Shown in pieces: positions 22,002 through 33,217 of a DNA stretch of 64,000 nt. How positions within the stretch are numbered: position 1 is the stretch's first letter; every line of letters starts with the position of its first letter. The stretch is from Oscarella lobularis (taxonomy: Eukaryota > Porifera > Homoscleromorpha > Homosclerophorida > Oscarellidae), in assembly GCF_947507565.1 (NCBI RefSeq), contig NC_089187.1, positions 806,001 to 870,000 of the forward strand. The letters are read 5' to 3'. The position numbers and the translations under genes are program-made. A model generated the notes under the pieces. The model had not been told where the DNA came from and ran no database searches. It saw nothing but the letters and a program-made list of their open reading frames with translations.

Positions 22002-25000
22002 ATGGAGTTGGGTAACAGAACAGAAGCAATTTTGGGAGACTCTCGTATCATCGACGCTATTCACGGAGGCGATCTGAGAGAAGTGGAGCGAATTCTTGCC
22101 GCTGGCGAGGCGTCAGCAGACACAAAACTTCGAGAAAATCTCTATGAAGACGAACGTGAATCCGATGATGACCAGGTACGAAAAAATACGAGCTCTTTCG
22201 GTGTCGTTTCAGTTGATCACGTGAGTTTGGTTTTGCTCACCTGGCGACACAAACTACAATTGGCTGCTGTTAATCAACTTAATTGTACCCACCTTTGTTT
22301 TTAGGATTACTACAGCATTTTGCATTTGGCCGTGTATAAGAACGATATGGAAGTTGTTAAATGCTTGCTTGATAATAAGGCTGATCCAAATTCTCAGCCT
22401 AATAATCGTTCCAATGTCCGATCAAAACTGATTCGAGGCGGTTTTGATTTTGATCGTTTGCACGTACGGAATATATTGTTTATCAACACGTATAATTCAC
22501 GGCTTTAGGTCAACTTGACTCCTTTGATGATTGCTGCTATTCACTGTGGTGTCGACATGGCGGAGTTGTTGCTTCGAAAAGGAGCATCTGTAGAACTAAG
22601 AGACGCGGTAATGGAGCGGTTCAGTGAAATTTTGTTCTTTGTTTTATCCCTAGTTTTGTAGCACGACAGAGATGCTCGTTGTTGGGCTTGCGTTAGCGGA
22701 AACGTAGAGTTGATAGAATTCTTTGCTGTTCGTATTAAATTTGGCATGAGATGCCTTAGGATTTCATATTTAATGGTAAAGAAGTAGGGATATTTTTCTT
22801 TGATAATGCCGCAATGGGTTTTGTATTCAGGACATGTACACATTAGAATTTTTTGCTTGCTTTGGTGGCAAGGCAGTTTTGGAAACACTTCTGCGTTCTG
22901 TTGACAAGAAAGATTATTTGAATGATTTTCGTGTTCGAAAGACTTGTGTGGTATTTTTTTGCCGTGCATAGCTTCAAATTATTTAATCATTTAAAGTTGT
23001 TTGTTTAGGAAAATGTCTCTCTTTTACACATTGCCTGCTTGGCTGGACACTTGGATCTTCTCACTTCTCTTACTGCAAATTTTCCAAGCGATCTTTATTT
23101 GGAAGACAAGGTAACCTTTTTTTGTTTCAGTGACGACTATTTTTTCTGTAGCTTTTATAACAGTGGAAACGGTCATTGCTTCATTACGCTTCCATGTCCA
23201 GGCGAAAAGGCAGTACTGCTGTGATAGCATATTTACTTGAGGAGAAGGGATTCGCTGATAAAGTCAATGCATGCGATGCGGTCAGCTTTGCTCTTTTTAC
23301 TACGTATACAACTTGACTTAGTAGCTTCTACGTGCGACAGGAAGGAAGTTCACCTCTTGCTCTCGCCTACGAATTTTCTAATGCAAATTCTGTGCAAGTT
23401 CTTAAACGGTGGGGTGCAAAATGTCTAGATGCTGTAAGTGGAGCTCGACTATGTGCTGTGAATACGTCGGCAGGTCTTTTTTTTCAGAGAGGGTATAGCG
23501 ATATTGAATTAGCTGTTATTGGGAACAATTTACAACTACTTCGAGAGCTGACCTCTGTGAATCCTGGCATTGATGTTGGCAACTTCAATTAAATAATTTT
23601 TATTATGTTTCAGCTATATAGGTATTTTTTTAGAAGACGCTGTTGCTACATTTGGCTGCCGCAAACAGTTCAAAGCATTTACCAAAAGACACAACGGCGA
23701 TGCTGAGGTTTCTCGTTGAGACCGTTAATGTGAGAGTTGATGAAACGAACGAGGTCTACGATTTCAATCTTTGCTTTAGGTCACAGTTTTATCGCTTTTT
23801 CTTTTCTTAGAGTGATCAGACGGCATTGCATGTAGCGTGCCAGTGTTCTGTCTGGAATTCGCCCGTAAAGTATCTGATTGAAACTGCAGCTAGCCTCGAA
23901 GCTCGAGATAAAGTAAGAGGATTCCTCTTTCTGTCGTTTCGAATAGCTATGGATGAGGTGATCAATGAATTGTAATACGTTTGACCTTCTTTTTTTCTGC
24001 AGAATGGACGTACACCTTTCTTATTAGCTTGTGAAAGACAATTTCCTGCACAATGCATAATTAAGTGTCTATTTGAAGCCAAAGTTGATATAAATGCCAA
24101 AGACAATGTATATTGCACGAATGGACCCGTTTATTTTCAGGTTATTATAAATTTTTAGAGAGGCAAAAACGCGCTTCATTTGCAAGCTATAACGTGTCAT
24201 ATTACGACACTGAAGCTATTGTTGACTCTTGGAGTAGATCCGTCAGTTCACGACGACGTAAGTATGCCGTCTGCTTTTGTTAATTACGTAGTCACGTGGT
24301 ATTTAGACGGGACGAGCTCCCTTTGAAGGCACTTCTGGCGAAAAGAGAGTTTTCTTGCAAGAGAAATACGTAAAACCTATTCGCACAGAAAGACACAAGA
24401 AAAAGAATTTTGCGTTAATAGATACGTTTGAGATTTTCTTCACTGTTATCTGATGAAAAGGTCAAGCCCGGCGGCGTCAAGTTATGCCTTGTTGGAAACG
24501 CAAAGGCCGGCAAAACAACTCTCCTGAACGCGCTTCAGCGAATAGGAATCAAGCCAGTGGCCGAGGCAGACAGAACGGCAGGCGTCGACGTTTATGGCGT
24601 CGTCATCCCGGACGCTGAGGGATCGGAAGGCATGTTAGCGTGGGATTTCGCCGGCCAGGAAGAGTTCCACGGTGCTCACGCCATTTTTTTCAATCCGACG
24701 TTGACAATTTTTCTTTTGGTTTTGGACGTGAGAAAAGGAGAGGCTCCAATGGAACAGGAGGCGAGGTTTTGGCTGGCATTTTTGAAAGTCGTTTGCCGGA
24801 GAGTTGGCGGAGAAGTAATGAAACCCGAAGTCATAATTATCGGCAACAGACGAGTTGAAAGAAAAACCGTCGATTGGACGCCTTCTTTTCAACTGAAAAG
24901 AATTCATGACAACATGAGAGATGAGTTTGAAGCGACGTTGAATCTTGACCATTGTCTTGAAATCGATTGCAATGAGGAGTGGTCATTCTCTCTACAAAAG

Positions 25001-26554
25001 TTAAGGCAGATTCTTAAAGATATAAAACGAAAATGCATAGAGGTAAGTATGGCGGTAGATGAGAGCATAAAAAGCACAAGTGCTGCGTAATTAATACCCT
25101 AGAGACTAATGCAATAGAGGAGAACTATAGTTGAGCTAGGTTTCTCTTAGAGGGCTCGAGAAGTACCGAGAGTGTGTGAGCTGGTTCGTGAAGCCGTCGT
25201 CGAGCAGATGCGGTCAAAATCGCCAGATAGTCGGCTTGTTTCCTCGTCAGCTTTTCGGGAAAAAATATCCAGTGCAATTGAAGTAGAAGTTTCGAAAGAG
25301 TCTTTAAATCTAATTGTTCAATACTTAGATTCAATTGGCGAGGTTAGATCAATTGAATAAAAAATATGCCTAATAGTTTTGTCTTTTTAGATAATTGATC
25401 TCAAGTATCGAATCTGCATTTCAAGCGGCTGGCTTTGCTCCAACATTATCGGCCCGCTTTTGGCTCCAAGTTGGTTTCCCGTGTCTGTGCAACGCAATTC
25501 AGATGGAAAGACGACGAAAAACGACATTGCATCGGCTCTGCGCAGCTTTGCCTACGAGCTAAAAAAGAAAAAATCTCAAGCTCATTCTATTGACATTACT
25601 GCAGACGACGCTATCGAAGTGCTTCTCTTCCTCGAGCTCTGCTTCTCAGTTTACGGAGAAACTGACGTGTATCAAATACCGGCATTGTCTGAGAAACTCG
25701 CGCCAATTCGCGGTTGGCAGTCGAAGCCCGAAATGTCCGTTTATCGCGGTAGTAGATTCCGATGTTCCGATCCCACTGACATCATTCCTCCCGGTGTATT
25801 TGCCGTTCTCCAGTGCAGATGCTCGGCGGCTGAAGACACCTGTTACGATCGGTATGAAATATGGAAAGGAGGCATCTATCTGGTCAAAGCGCGCAATAGT
25901 CATGTGGCCGAATGTTTAGTATGCCTTCGAAAAGGCGACTCTGCTCTCGATGTTATCGTGCGCTGCGACGATCAAAGCGTTCGTCTGGGAGGCGAGCTTC
26001 TGAGCGATGTCCAACAAATGATGGTCGAAGTGAGAGACAAACGATGCCCCGGTCTTCCTATGGATTGGTTTTTGCTAGACGGCAATGAAATAGGAAAAAA
26101 ATGTTTGCTTACCGAGTCGCCGGAAAGTATTTATACGACTAAGAGCGTGGAGGGAAAGAAGCCAGATGACGTCGTTTGTGCCTTGGCTCCGAGCACAGAT
26201 TATTCAAAAGTCGGTCAACTTACGTTTCATTGCGAGCCATCGAAACCTTCAGAGGCTATGCCTCTCGCAGCTTTTCCTTCCGATGGGTGCGAAGTGACTG
26301 ATGGCGTTATTAGAGCTGCTGCAGCGGCTGGATCATCTCGTTGGGAAGACATTGCTATAGAGCTTGTTGACGTCGAGGATTTTTCTCAACTCCAAGGTTC
26401 GAACAAGGTGAAATTAATACGGGCGATTAGCATTTGGAAACTCAAGTTGGAGAAAGTGCCTCAAGTAAGGCATCTGTTGAGCATATTTAAGTGTGGGGGC
26501 GTGTCACGAAGAGCAATAGTGTCCAACTTTCAAGAACGCTTGCAGCAGAGATAA
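22002..26554 (+). CDS. ankyrin-Roc-COR-Death protein, copy 2
   Basis: Tandem paralogue of the gene at 17019, with the same exon order and apparently intact. Ankyrin exons run about 22305-24310. Roc is at 24440-25040 (GNAKAGKTT, WDFAGQEEFHG), COR at about 25150-26275, and the Death domain at 26297-26545. The intron between ankyrin and Roc (GTAAAACC at 24370 to GCGTTAATAG at 24420) is conserved and skips a frame change. The G4 site is further altered to GNRRVER, losing the lysine as well as the aspartate, so guanine specificity may be weakened or lost. The C-terminus ends in ERLQQR against ERLQF in copy 1. The two genes probably act in the same pathway; their role is inferred from domains only. 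Confidence 0.88.
26269..26545 (+). repeat. block identical to 21262-21538
   Basis: Second member of the identical Death-domain block. Similarity drops again directly after CTTGCAG, where the two genes end differently. Confidence 0.75.
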
Positions 26555-27198
26555 AATAGGACTGCTTGCAGTTCTAGTTGAAAACTAGCGAACTTTGCAT
26601 GGCTTTGTACTGTTCAACGACTTCGCACGTAGAGTCAATCTGCCAAATGCATTAAAATAGCGTGTTTTCTTCCAAAAGTTGCTAATGCACGGATCCCTTC
26701 TAAGTTTGTTAGTAGTCTACCTGCATGGGAGTTTCTTGTATCCACCACTAGTACTGTACTGTTACTTCTACTTATAGTGTTTGACATATTGATTTTTTGC
26801 ATTGCATCTCCGATGTGTCTGCTCCTATTTTCTTTTTCTACGAGTTTGACACTATAAACGTTGGAGGTGCTGAATTTCTGGCGCTTTACACGTTTGATCA
26901 ACCAATCAACCAAAGTGGATCAGCTCACGCACCCCTGAAAGATCACATAAGCTACTACTGTATTTCAAAAAGTCTGCGGTGGAGGCAGGGATATAATGAA
27001 TATAGCCTCGCGGAGCCAGGCCCTACTGAGCAGGGCGTGGTCCTCACTGCTCGTACTGAGCAGGGCGTGGTCCTCACTGCCTACGAGCAGTGAGGACCAC
27101 GCCCTGCTCAGTAGGGCCTGGCTCCGCGAGGCTATAATGAATAGAGGTACTCAGGGCTCCTGAGGTGCTAGTGGCAGGGCTAACGCGCGCATGCAAAT
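26555..27198. other. intergenic with foldback element
   Basis: Holds the 3' flank of ROCO copy 2, including an NHL-exon fragment near 26627-26653, and then the foldback at 27001-27136. No gene is seen; a 92-codon minus-strand frame at 26635-26913 has no domain. Confidence 0.5.
27001..27136. mobile_element. foldback/MITE-like palindromic element
   Basis: Two perfect 53-base inverted arms (27001-27053 and 27084-27136, starting TATAGCCTCGCGGAGCC) enclose a 30-base spacer that repeats part of the left arm directly (TACTGAGCAGGGCGTGG). ATGAA flanks both sides (26996-27000 and 27137-27141), fitting a target-site duplication. It has no coding capacity. It lies about 60 bases upstream of the start of the Death/NB-ARC gene and is more GC-rich than its surroundings. 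Confidence 0.85.
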
Positions 27199-30100
27199 AT
27201 GGAAAACGTCTTGTCTGCAGAACAGAAGCATCTGCAGTGCTTCGCTCACCGATTGTGGACAAAAAGGAGCTTTCACAAATGTCTGGACGTCTTTTGTCTT
27301 AGCCGAACTCTCGAAGACTGCGGAATAGCGTGCTTCGCCCGGTTTCGAGAATCGCTGGAGCCGACCAGTAGTTCCAGCGTTCCACTTTGCACCGAACTCG
27401 GTCTGAAGATGTTGAATCAGTTTTACCACACGCTTTCGTTTCGAAACGAATCGCGCTCGGAGGAATTTGCTATTTTTAGACTGACTATTCGGTCCTTGTC
27501 CTCTGAAATAGCAGAGTTATGTTTTGCAAGTAATCGAACAATTTTTTCTGCTTTTGTGACTTGAATTTAATTAACGTAAGCTTATTTTCAGGCAGCGACG
27601 AGCTTGATCTGGCTTACGAAGATGCAAAACGGTTCCACTATTTTGTAGATCCAGGTAGTGTGCAGAGACCTCTCTGTAGCGGATATTAAGCCATAAGCTA
27701 TTAAATTAGTCATTCGCTTCTTTTCTTTTGCAGAGTATCTTTCGTCTTTGCCTAATTTGACGTCAGAGGAATGTCACAGTTTGCTTCAGGCAACTCTCCT
27801 TGATTGCAAACAAAATGTTGAGAAGTTGGTTGAGATTTATTCTCTGGCTGCCAATTTCTCTGCGTCACTGCGCGCCAAAGCAGATCAAAGTATGACCGCA
27901 CACGAGCTTTTAATTTCTTTGACTAGAAGCTAGACCGATTCTTGCTCCGCTTTCCTCATCAATTCTTGTTCATTACTAGAAAATCTTACTGCAAGTATAA
28001 ATAGGCACACCGCACGTACTCTGATATTATCAGGGATGATCACAATAAATTACTTTTAGTTGAAATAGAAGCCATTGCTTCAGAAAAATTGGCAGAAGTC
28101 ACGCAGAAAACCCAAAGTAATAGCTGTTTGTGTGTTCTAGATTACGATTTTATTATTTTGTGTCTTATTTGCGAGCGGGCTTACTCACGTGAACATCTCG
28201 CTGTAGGAGGTGCCCTACTGACACCTGATTTTGTAGGGGATGATAATGAAACTGTTCAACAGAAACTAGACGTAAAAGGTTTGATTAGACGTTTTCATTC
28301 GACACTATTTTGACGTTTATTTGCTAAGTGGAGAACTTGGAATATCGTTTGTATAAATTCGCGTTTGAGCAAATTGGCGAGTACTGGAAAGAATTGGGAG
28401 CCTGCCTCGGATTTTCAAAAATGGAATTGGACGACATCGATCAGACCAATCACACATTGGACGTCAAATACAAAGCTTGGTGCATGATATATAAATACTA
28501 CCAAAGGGAGGGCAATACGACGATTGAAAGCATGACTAAATTACTAGAAGAAACCAAAGCGCGAAGGAAATTGGATGTCACCGAAGTATCTCGCAAGGGT
28601 ATAGTGAAGCGTAGGAAATAATTCCTCTAATTCTTTCTATTTCCAAGTCTTGCCGCCTTTTGTTATTGACCATCCCCTTCTGCGCGGAAGGGAGCAGGAA
28701 ATGCGTCAAATTGAGAACTTCTTTTGGGACGACCATCCAAGCAGTGCTCGAGTGAGCGCTATCTGCGAACGGAAAATTCTCGTAAGGCTGTCCCCCCGTG
28801 TCTATGGCGACGAAGTAGAGCTTTATCGTTTCTCAGATCCTGCGTGGCGTTGGCGGCGTTGGCAAGACTAGTCTTGCGTACAGTTTCGCTTTTCGTTACG
28901 CCGACGCTTACGTTCGAGAGATTCATCACTTCAACGCGGAATCCTTCGCCTGCATGGAAGCGTCTCTTAGAGATAACGTACGAATCGCTCGCCTTTTTGA
29001 CTACGCCTTACAGGCTATTTTCCGCAGATGCGACGTGCTGGCGAGAAAGAATTCGTCAATTTTGAGAAATCGTCTCAACGAATTTCTCTTTATTTCTCCT
29101 TGCTTCAAAGCATTGGCCGCGTCTTAGTTTTGATCTACGGCGCGGACGAGTACGATCTCGTGAAGGACTATCTGCCGGGTCCAACGGCTCCCTGTCACGT
29201 TCTCATTACGACAAGGAGTCCGTTGGAGGAATTGGAAGATCACGACCAAGTGAAATGCTTGAGCTTAGAACCGCTAGACGGAGAAAACGCCGTGACTGCC
29301 CTTCGTAGCTGGGCGGGATTCGGACGCCGTCCCGTTGACGATTCAATCGATTCAGAGTACGCTAGACGCCTGGCTTTGGAGCCGCCCATCGAAGGCTTAC
29401 CCATCGCTATCGCCCACGCCGGCACCTTTATTAAACGACATCGGCTGTCGTTTCAAAGGTACTGGGAGAAACTTCGCGCGGCGACGAGTGTTCTCGACGC
29501 CGCCGCGCTCGATTTGGACAAATTTCTGCAGTATTTTCGTCTTTCTCATCTCAAACGGTGCTTTTTGCAAGCGGGAGTGACGCGTCCGGGGCAGCTGAGC
29601 GTCGCCGCACTTTCGGATTTTCCTGGCTTGAATGACGTCGATAGGCAGAGCGTCTCGAGAGCCCTGACGAAATTGCAGAAGCGCACGTACGCTTTCTTGA
29701 CGTGGGAACTCGACTTGGATGACGTCGAATGCTACTCGAAGGACGGCTACGCAATCCTCAGCGTCTGCTCCGTGCTGAACGGCCAAGAAATACCTCAGGA
29801 CATCGTTGCTAACGCGATTCTACCCGCCGACGTCGAATTCGGAGATTTTCGCATTGCTGCAGGCATAAGAGCACTATGCGAACATTCCCTCATCAGTCAA
29901 AGTGTCGGAAACGATTTCGTTGTGAGATACAGCGTGCACAGCCTAATACAAGGAAGTGTCGTAGAACGTTTGAAGGACAATTCGAAACTCAAAGAAGTTA
30001 TCACTTCTGCGGAATGTTCTCTGTTTACGCAGCTGCCCTCGCCAAGGCTGCTGCCTTTGCGTCTTGCTGACGATTCTGTGTCTTCTCTTTGTCCTCACGC

Positions 30101-32148
30101 TTATGCCGTCGCCGGTCACATGCTGTCGGTTGGTATGCTCGGCGCTGGACGGATTACAATGATTGATTACGGAGTTACAATGGCGACGCTCTACCACGAC
30201 TTTAACGCGACAATCGGGCTGCGAAAAATCTACGCCGAAAAGCTAAAGGGCGATTCTCTTCTGCCCTTGTCTGTGAGAGAGACCAAGTTGTCCGATAGTA
30301 TGCTATCTGTATGTCGATTTACTGTGACAGAACTCGAATATTTTTTTAGACTACTTTTCTCTGGCGACGGCGTATGGCAACGTAGGCGCTTCTAAGGAGT
30401 GCGAGCGCTATCTCATCTTGGCGCTGCGTGGACGGAGTTTGAAAGAATTGCTTGATGAGCGAGATATGACGCGCGAATGGCGCAGTAAGTCAAATCGAGT
30501 GGAAGATAAAACCGACTAAATGCTGACTTTTTCGACGTTTAGTTGCAGTGAGACTCGCTGAAGTTTATCGATCGCAGGGCCGCTCCCAAGAGGCATTGGG
30601 AATAATTTCGCAAGTAATATCGTCGTTTTCTGACGTGACCGAAATACCTGGAGATTTTTCAAACGGTGTTTAGACATCCTCTAGTTGCCTTGTCCTTACA
30701 ACTCTCTATATATTTTCAGTGTATCAAATTCAAGCTCGTGCATTTGAAGACCAGTCGGAACACGGAAAGCAACTCGAATCTTTAAAAAGGGGCTTGACTC
30801 TTCACGAATCTGTCAGCTGTTCTGACTACAAATACACTCTCCGTAAGTAATTTACCTAACTTCCACTGCTATCAAGTCAATCTTCTTTTGCAGTCCTAAT
30901 TGAGATCGGTGATTGTTTCATAAACTATCATAATAAAGCAAGCGAGGCATTGCCTTTCTTTGTAAAATCGTTAAAGTTAAGGCAGCGACTGTTTCCTCGA
31001 GGTCATCTCTCCATAGCACTAGGTTTCTTTTACTATAGCACTCTAACTTAGTACAGTAACATAATTATTTTAGCTCTGCGACGATTGAGCTATTGTTACA
31101 TGGAATTGGGTCAGTGGAAAGAGGGATTGAAAAACTCAACGTTGTCGCTTTCCATGGCCAAGGAATGCTGCACTCCTGATCATCCTGAATTGCCTGCTTG
31201 TTTGTCACATTCTATAGATATTGCTCGATTTGCATTGTCCCTTTTTAGATTTTTATTGTCACGGCTATTGCTTGGTGACAATGAAGAAGGCCGAGGAAGC
31301 GTTGCCGTATTTCCAGAAAGGCTTGGCGTTGATCAAGTCGAATCCTTACTCGTGCGATCGTTCCTCAGAGCTTGCACACTGTAAGCTCGATTTTTTTTCT
31401 ATTTTATTGTGACCGTACATTTTATTCCTACTTCCTTCAGGTCTTTTTGGTCTTGGAGACGCTTTGATTAGCGCTAAGAGACTTGATGGTGCCATTCCCT
31501 ATTATGAAGAGTCGGTTGCAGTTTGCAGAAATGCTTCTAATATTCATACAAGCATGCGTGCCAAATGCAAGTAGAGCGTGGACGTAGTCTTTCTGCTAGT
31601 TATCTTATTTATTTGTTTGTATGCAGGTCTAAATGGTCTCGCTCTCGCATACTTCTACACGGGGCGCTTTACTGAAGCGGTGCCGTGTTTGAGGGAGCAG
31701 GTTGAGATGCTGTGGAAGTCACCGCATCCGGACTATTCCCTGATAGCGGATAGTAATAGAACGAAAGATGGCTTTAGTGCGATTTCTTGAATTTACCGTT
31801 CTTGAAGGGGTAAAAGGTTTATGTGGCTGCCTGATGAAGGCAAAGAAATTGGGAGAAGCTCAGAGGTTTCTTGTGAAATCGATTAGAGATCTAAGCCACA
31901 AGTCACGTCTTCCTCCTACTCATCCTCAATTAAGAAAACGTACTACTTTCTCTTTGTTTGACTCCGTTTCAATGCAGTTTTGCCATTTAGTCGAAGATCT
32001 TTTGTCTCGATGCCAGATTGAACTTGAAAAGGATCCAACTTGCAGGTAAACTATTAATTTAATTACGCAACTGTTGTGCCAAAAAACATCTAATGTCTTT
32101 TTTGTTATTTTAACTTTTAGTGGTAGATTATTCTTTAGTCTTAATTAA
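27199..32148 (+). CDS. Death domain-NB-ARC-TPR protein (NLR-like STAND ATPase)
   Basis: This is a predicted cytosolic signal-transducing ATPase with NLR/Apaf-like layout. About 18 exons. The N-terminal helical region of unknown type (27199-28290) is followed by a Death domain (28328-28600; EYWKELGACLGFSKMELDDI). NB-ARC spans 28650-29950: P-loop GVGGVGKTSLA, Walker B-like RVLVLIYGADEYD, sensor HVLITTRS, GLPIAIAHAG, and the winged-helix end VRYSVHSLIQGSVVERL. TPR units follow at 30340-32046 (for example GDALISAKRLDGAIPYYEES). Such proteins oligomerise after a trigger and recruit partners through the Death domain. Introns are short, GT-AG and frame-keeping where checked. The ATG could be 27191 (other frame) or 27199; the latter keeps frame. 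The end is either TAA at 32049 by read-through or 32148 after one more splice. Confidence 0.82.
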
Positions 32149-32444
32149 GACTGTTGCCTGTGGAGCTGTAGTCAGAGTGGGAGAGATAAGTATTACTTTC
32201 CTAACGTATAGGCTGCCAAGACCGGCCAAGACCAACCTGTCGCTGATGAGTAACGCGCCTTGATTTTCTTTAAACTTTTTTCTTTTTGGTTCAGCACTGG
32301 GAGAGCTCTAGGAGAGCAATGGAGTCTGGTTCAGCTGAATTCCAGGCTTCTTTACTGCTCAGTGGAGACATAGATTTGAATCTATGGTGGAAAGCTCGAA
32401 GAGAAGAGGACGGCCGGCCAAGTGCGACCGATCGGGGGCTGGGG
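32149..32444. other. intergenic, no supported gene
   Basis: A TTTCTTTTTGGTTCAG acceptor-like site at about 32280-32295 precedes an open stretch to 32543, which runs into the backward NHL-BTB fragment. It could be a stray exon. I see no domain. Confidence 0.4.
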
Positions 32445-32765
32445 ATTAGGAATGGAGACCGTTATAAAGATTTACCTTATCGGCATACCAGCCCCGAACA
32501 ATTCCTAGGAAAATTTGGCAATGACTGTCACATTGCCCTCTAGCGATACCCTGTATAATGCTGTGATCTTGATCTCTATCAAGAAACACCACAGATCGGT
32601 CCTCCCTTGCAAGAATGCTTCCCGGATTCAGCACATTGTCAACGTCACCAGCCAACGTCGTACCACACCGTCACGATTTTGAAAGCAAAAACAAATGACT
32701 TACTTTTCGTATTCGTCCATTGCCACATATACCGCTTTGCTGTCTTAGCGAACGATCGAATTGAT
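32445..32765 (-). pseudogene. NHL-BTB gene fragment
   Basis: On the minus strand this matches an internal stretch of the NHL-BTB genes at 39149 and 44557. The matching part runs from the VYVCDVGNGRIRK region through GDVDNVLNPGSILAREDRSV to the YNGP segment, with a frame break after the DRSVVFLD stretch. Both ends stop abruptly and no BTB domain is present. It is a dispersed relic. Confidence 0.8.
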
Positions 32766-33217
32766 CATCTTGATCGAAGAGATTAATTAATTAAGCTCGG
32801 CACGAGCTCGATATCAATTCCAGCTTTGCGTTCCTTTCAGATCGCTGACCTTTAGTGACGCGGGAAAGCGACATTCCGATCTAAAGTTCGAAACGGACAG
32901 ATGCGACGCAACGTCGTAGTCTAGCACTCTAGCTGTAGTCTAGTCTGGGGCCAGACCTCTTCGCTGCAGATATCCCCGAGCGAAGAGGTCTGCATGGCCC
33001 CCTGACTCCCAGACCAGGGCCTCAGACTAGTCTAGCTGGTTGCTGTTTGCGCTGTTCAAAATTTGTTGCGTCATAGATGCGTAAACCCGGCTTAGTTAAC
33101 GCGCTCTAGATACCTAGCTTGCATCTGCAAACCGGCGCAACCCTCTCCATGCGTACCGCGTATAGTAGGTTCTCACACGCGCGTCCGTCTTCTCGCATTG
33201 TTATCCGCTGTTTAGGA
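32766..33217. other. intergenic with hairpin
   Basis: A perfect 14-base stem (CAGACCTCTTCGCT at 32952-32965 with its complement at 32979-32992) sits inside a longer imperfect inverted repeat (about 32928-33038, AGTCTAGTCTGGGGCC against the CAGACTAGTCTAG end). It looks like a degraded foldback element. No gene is seen in this stretch. Confidence 0.6.
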
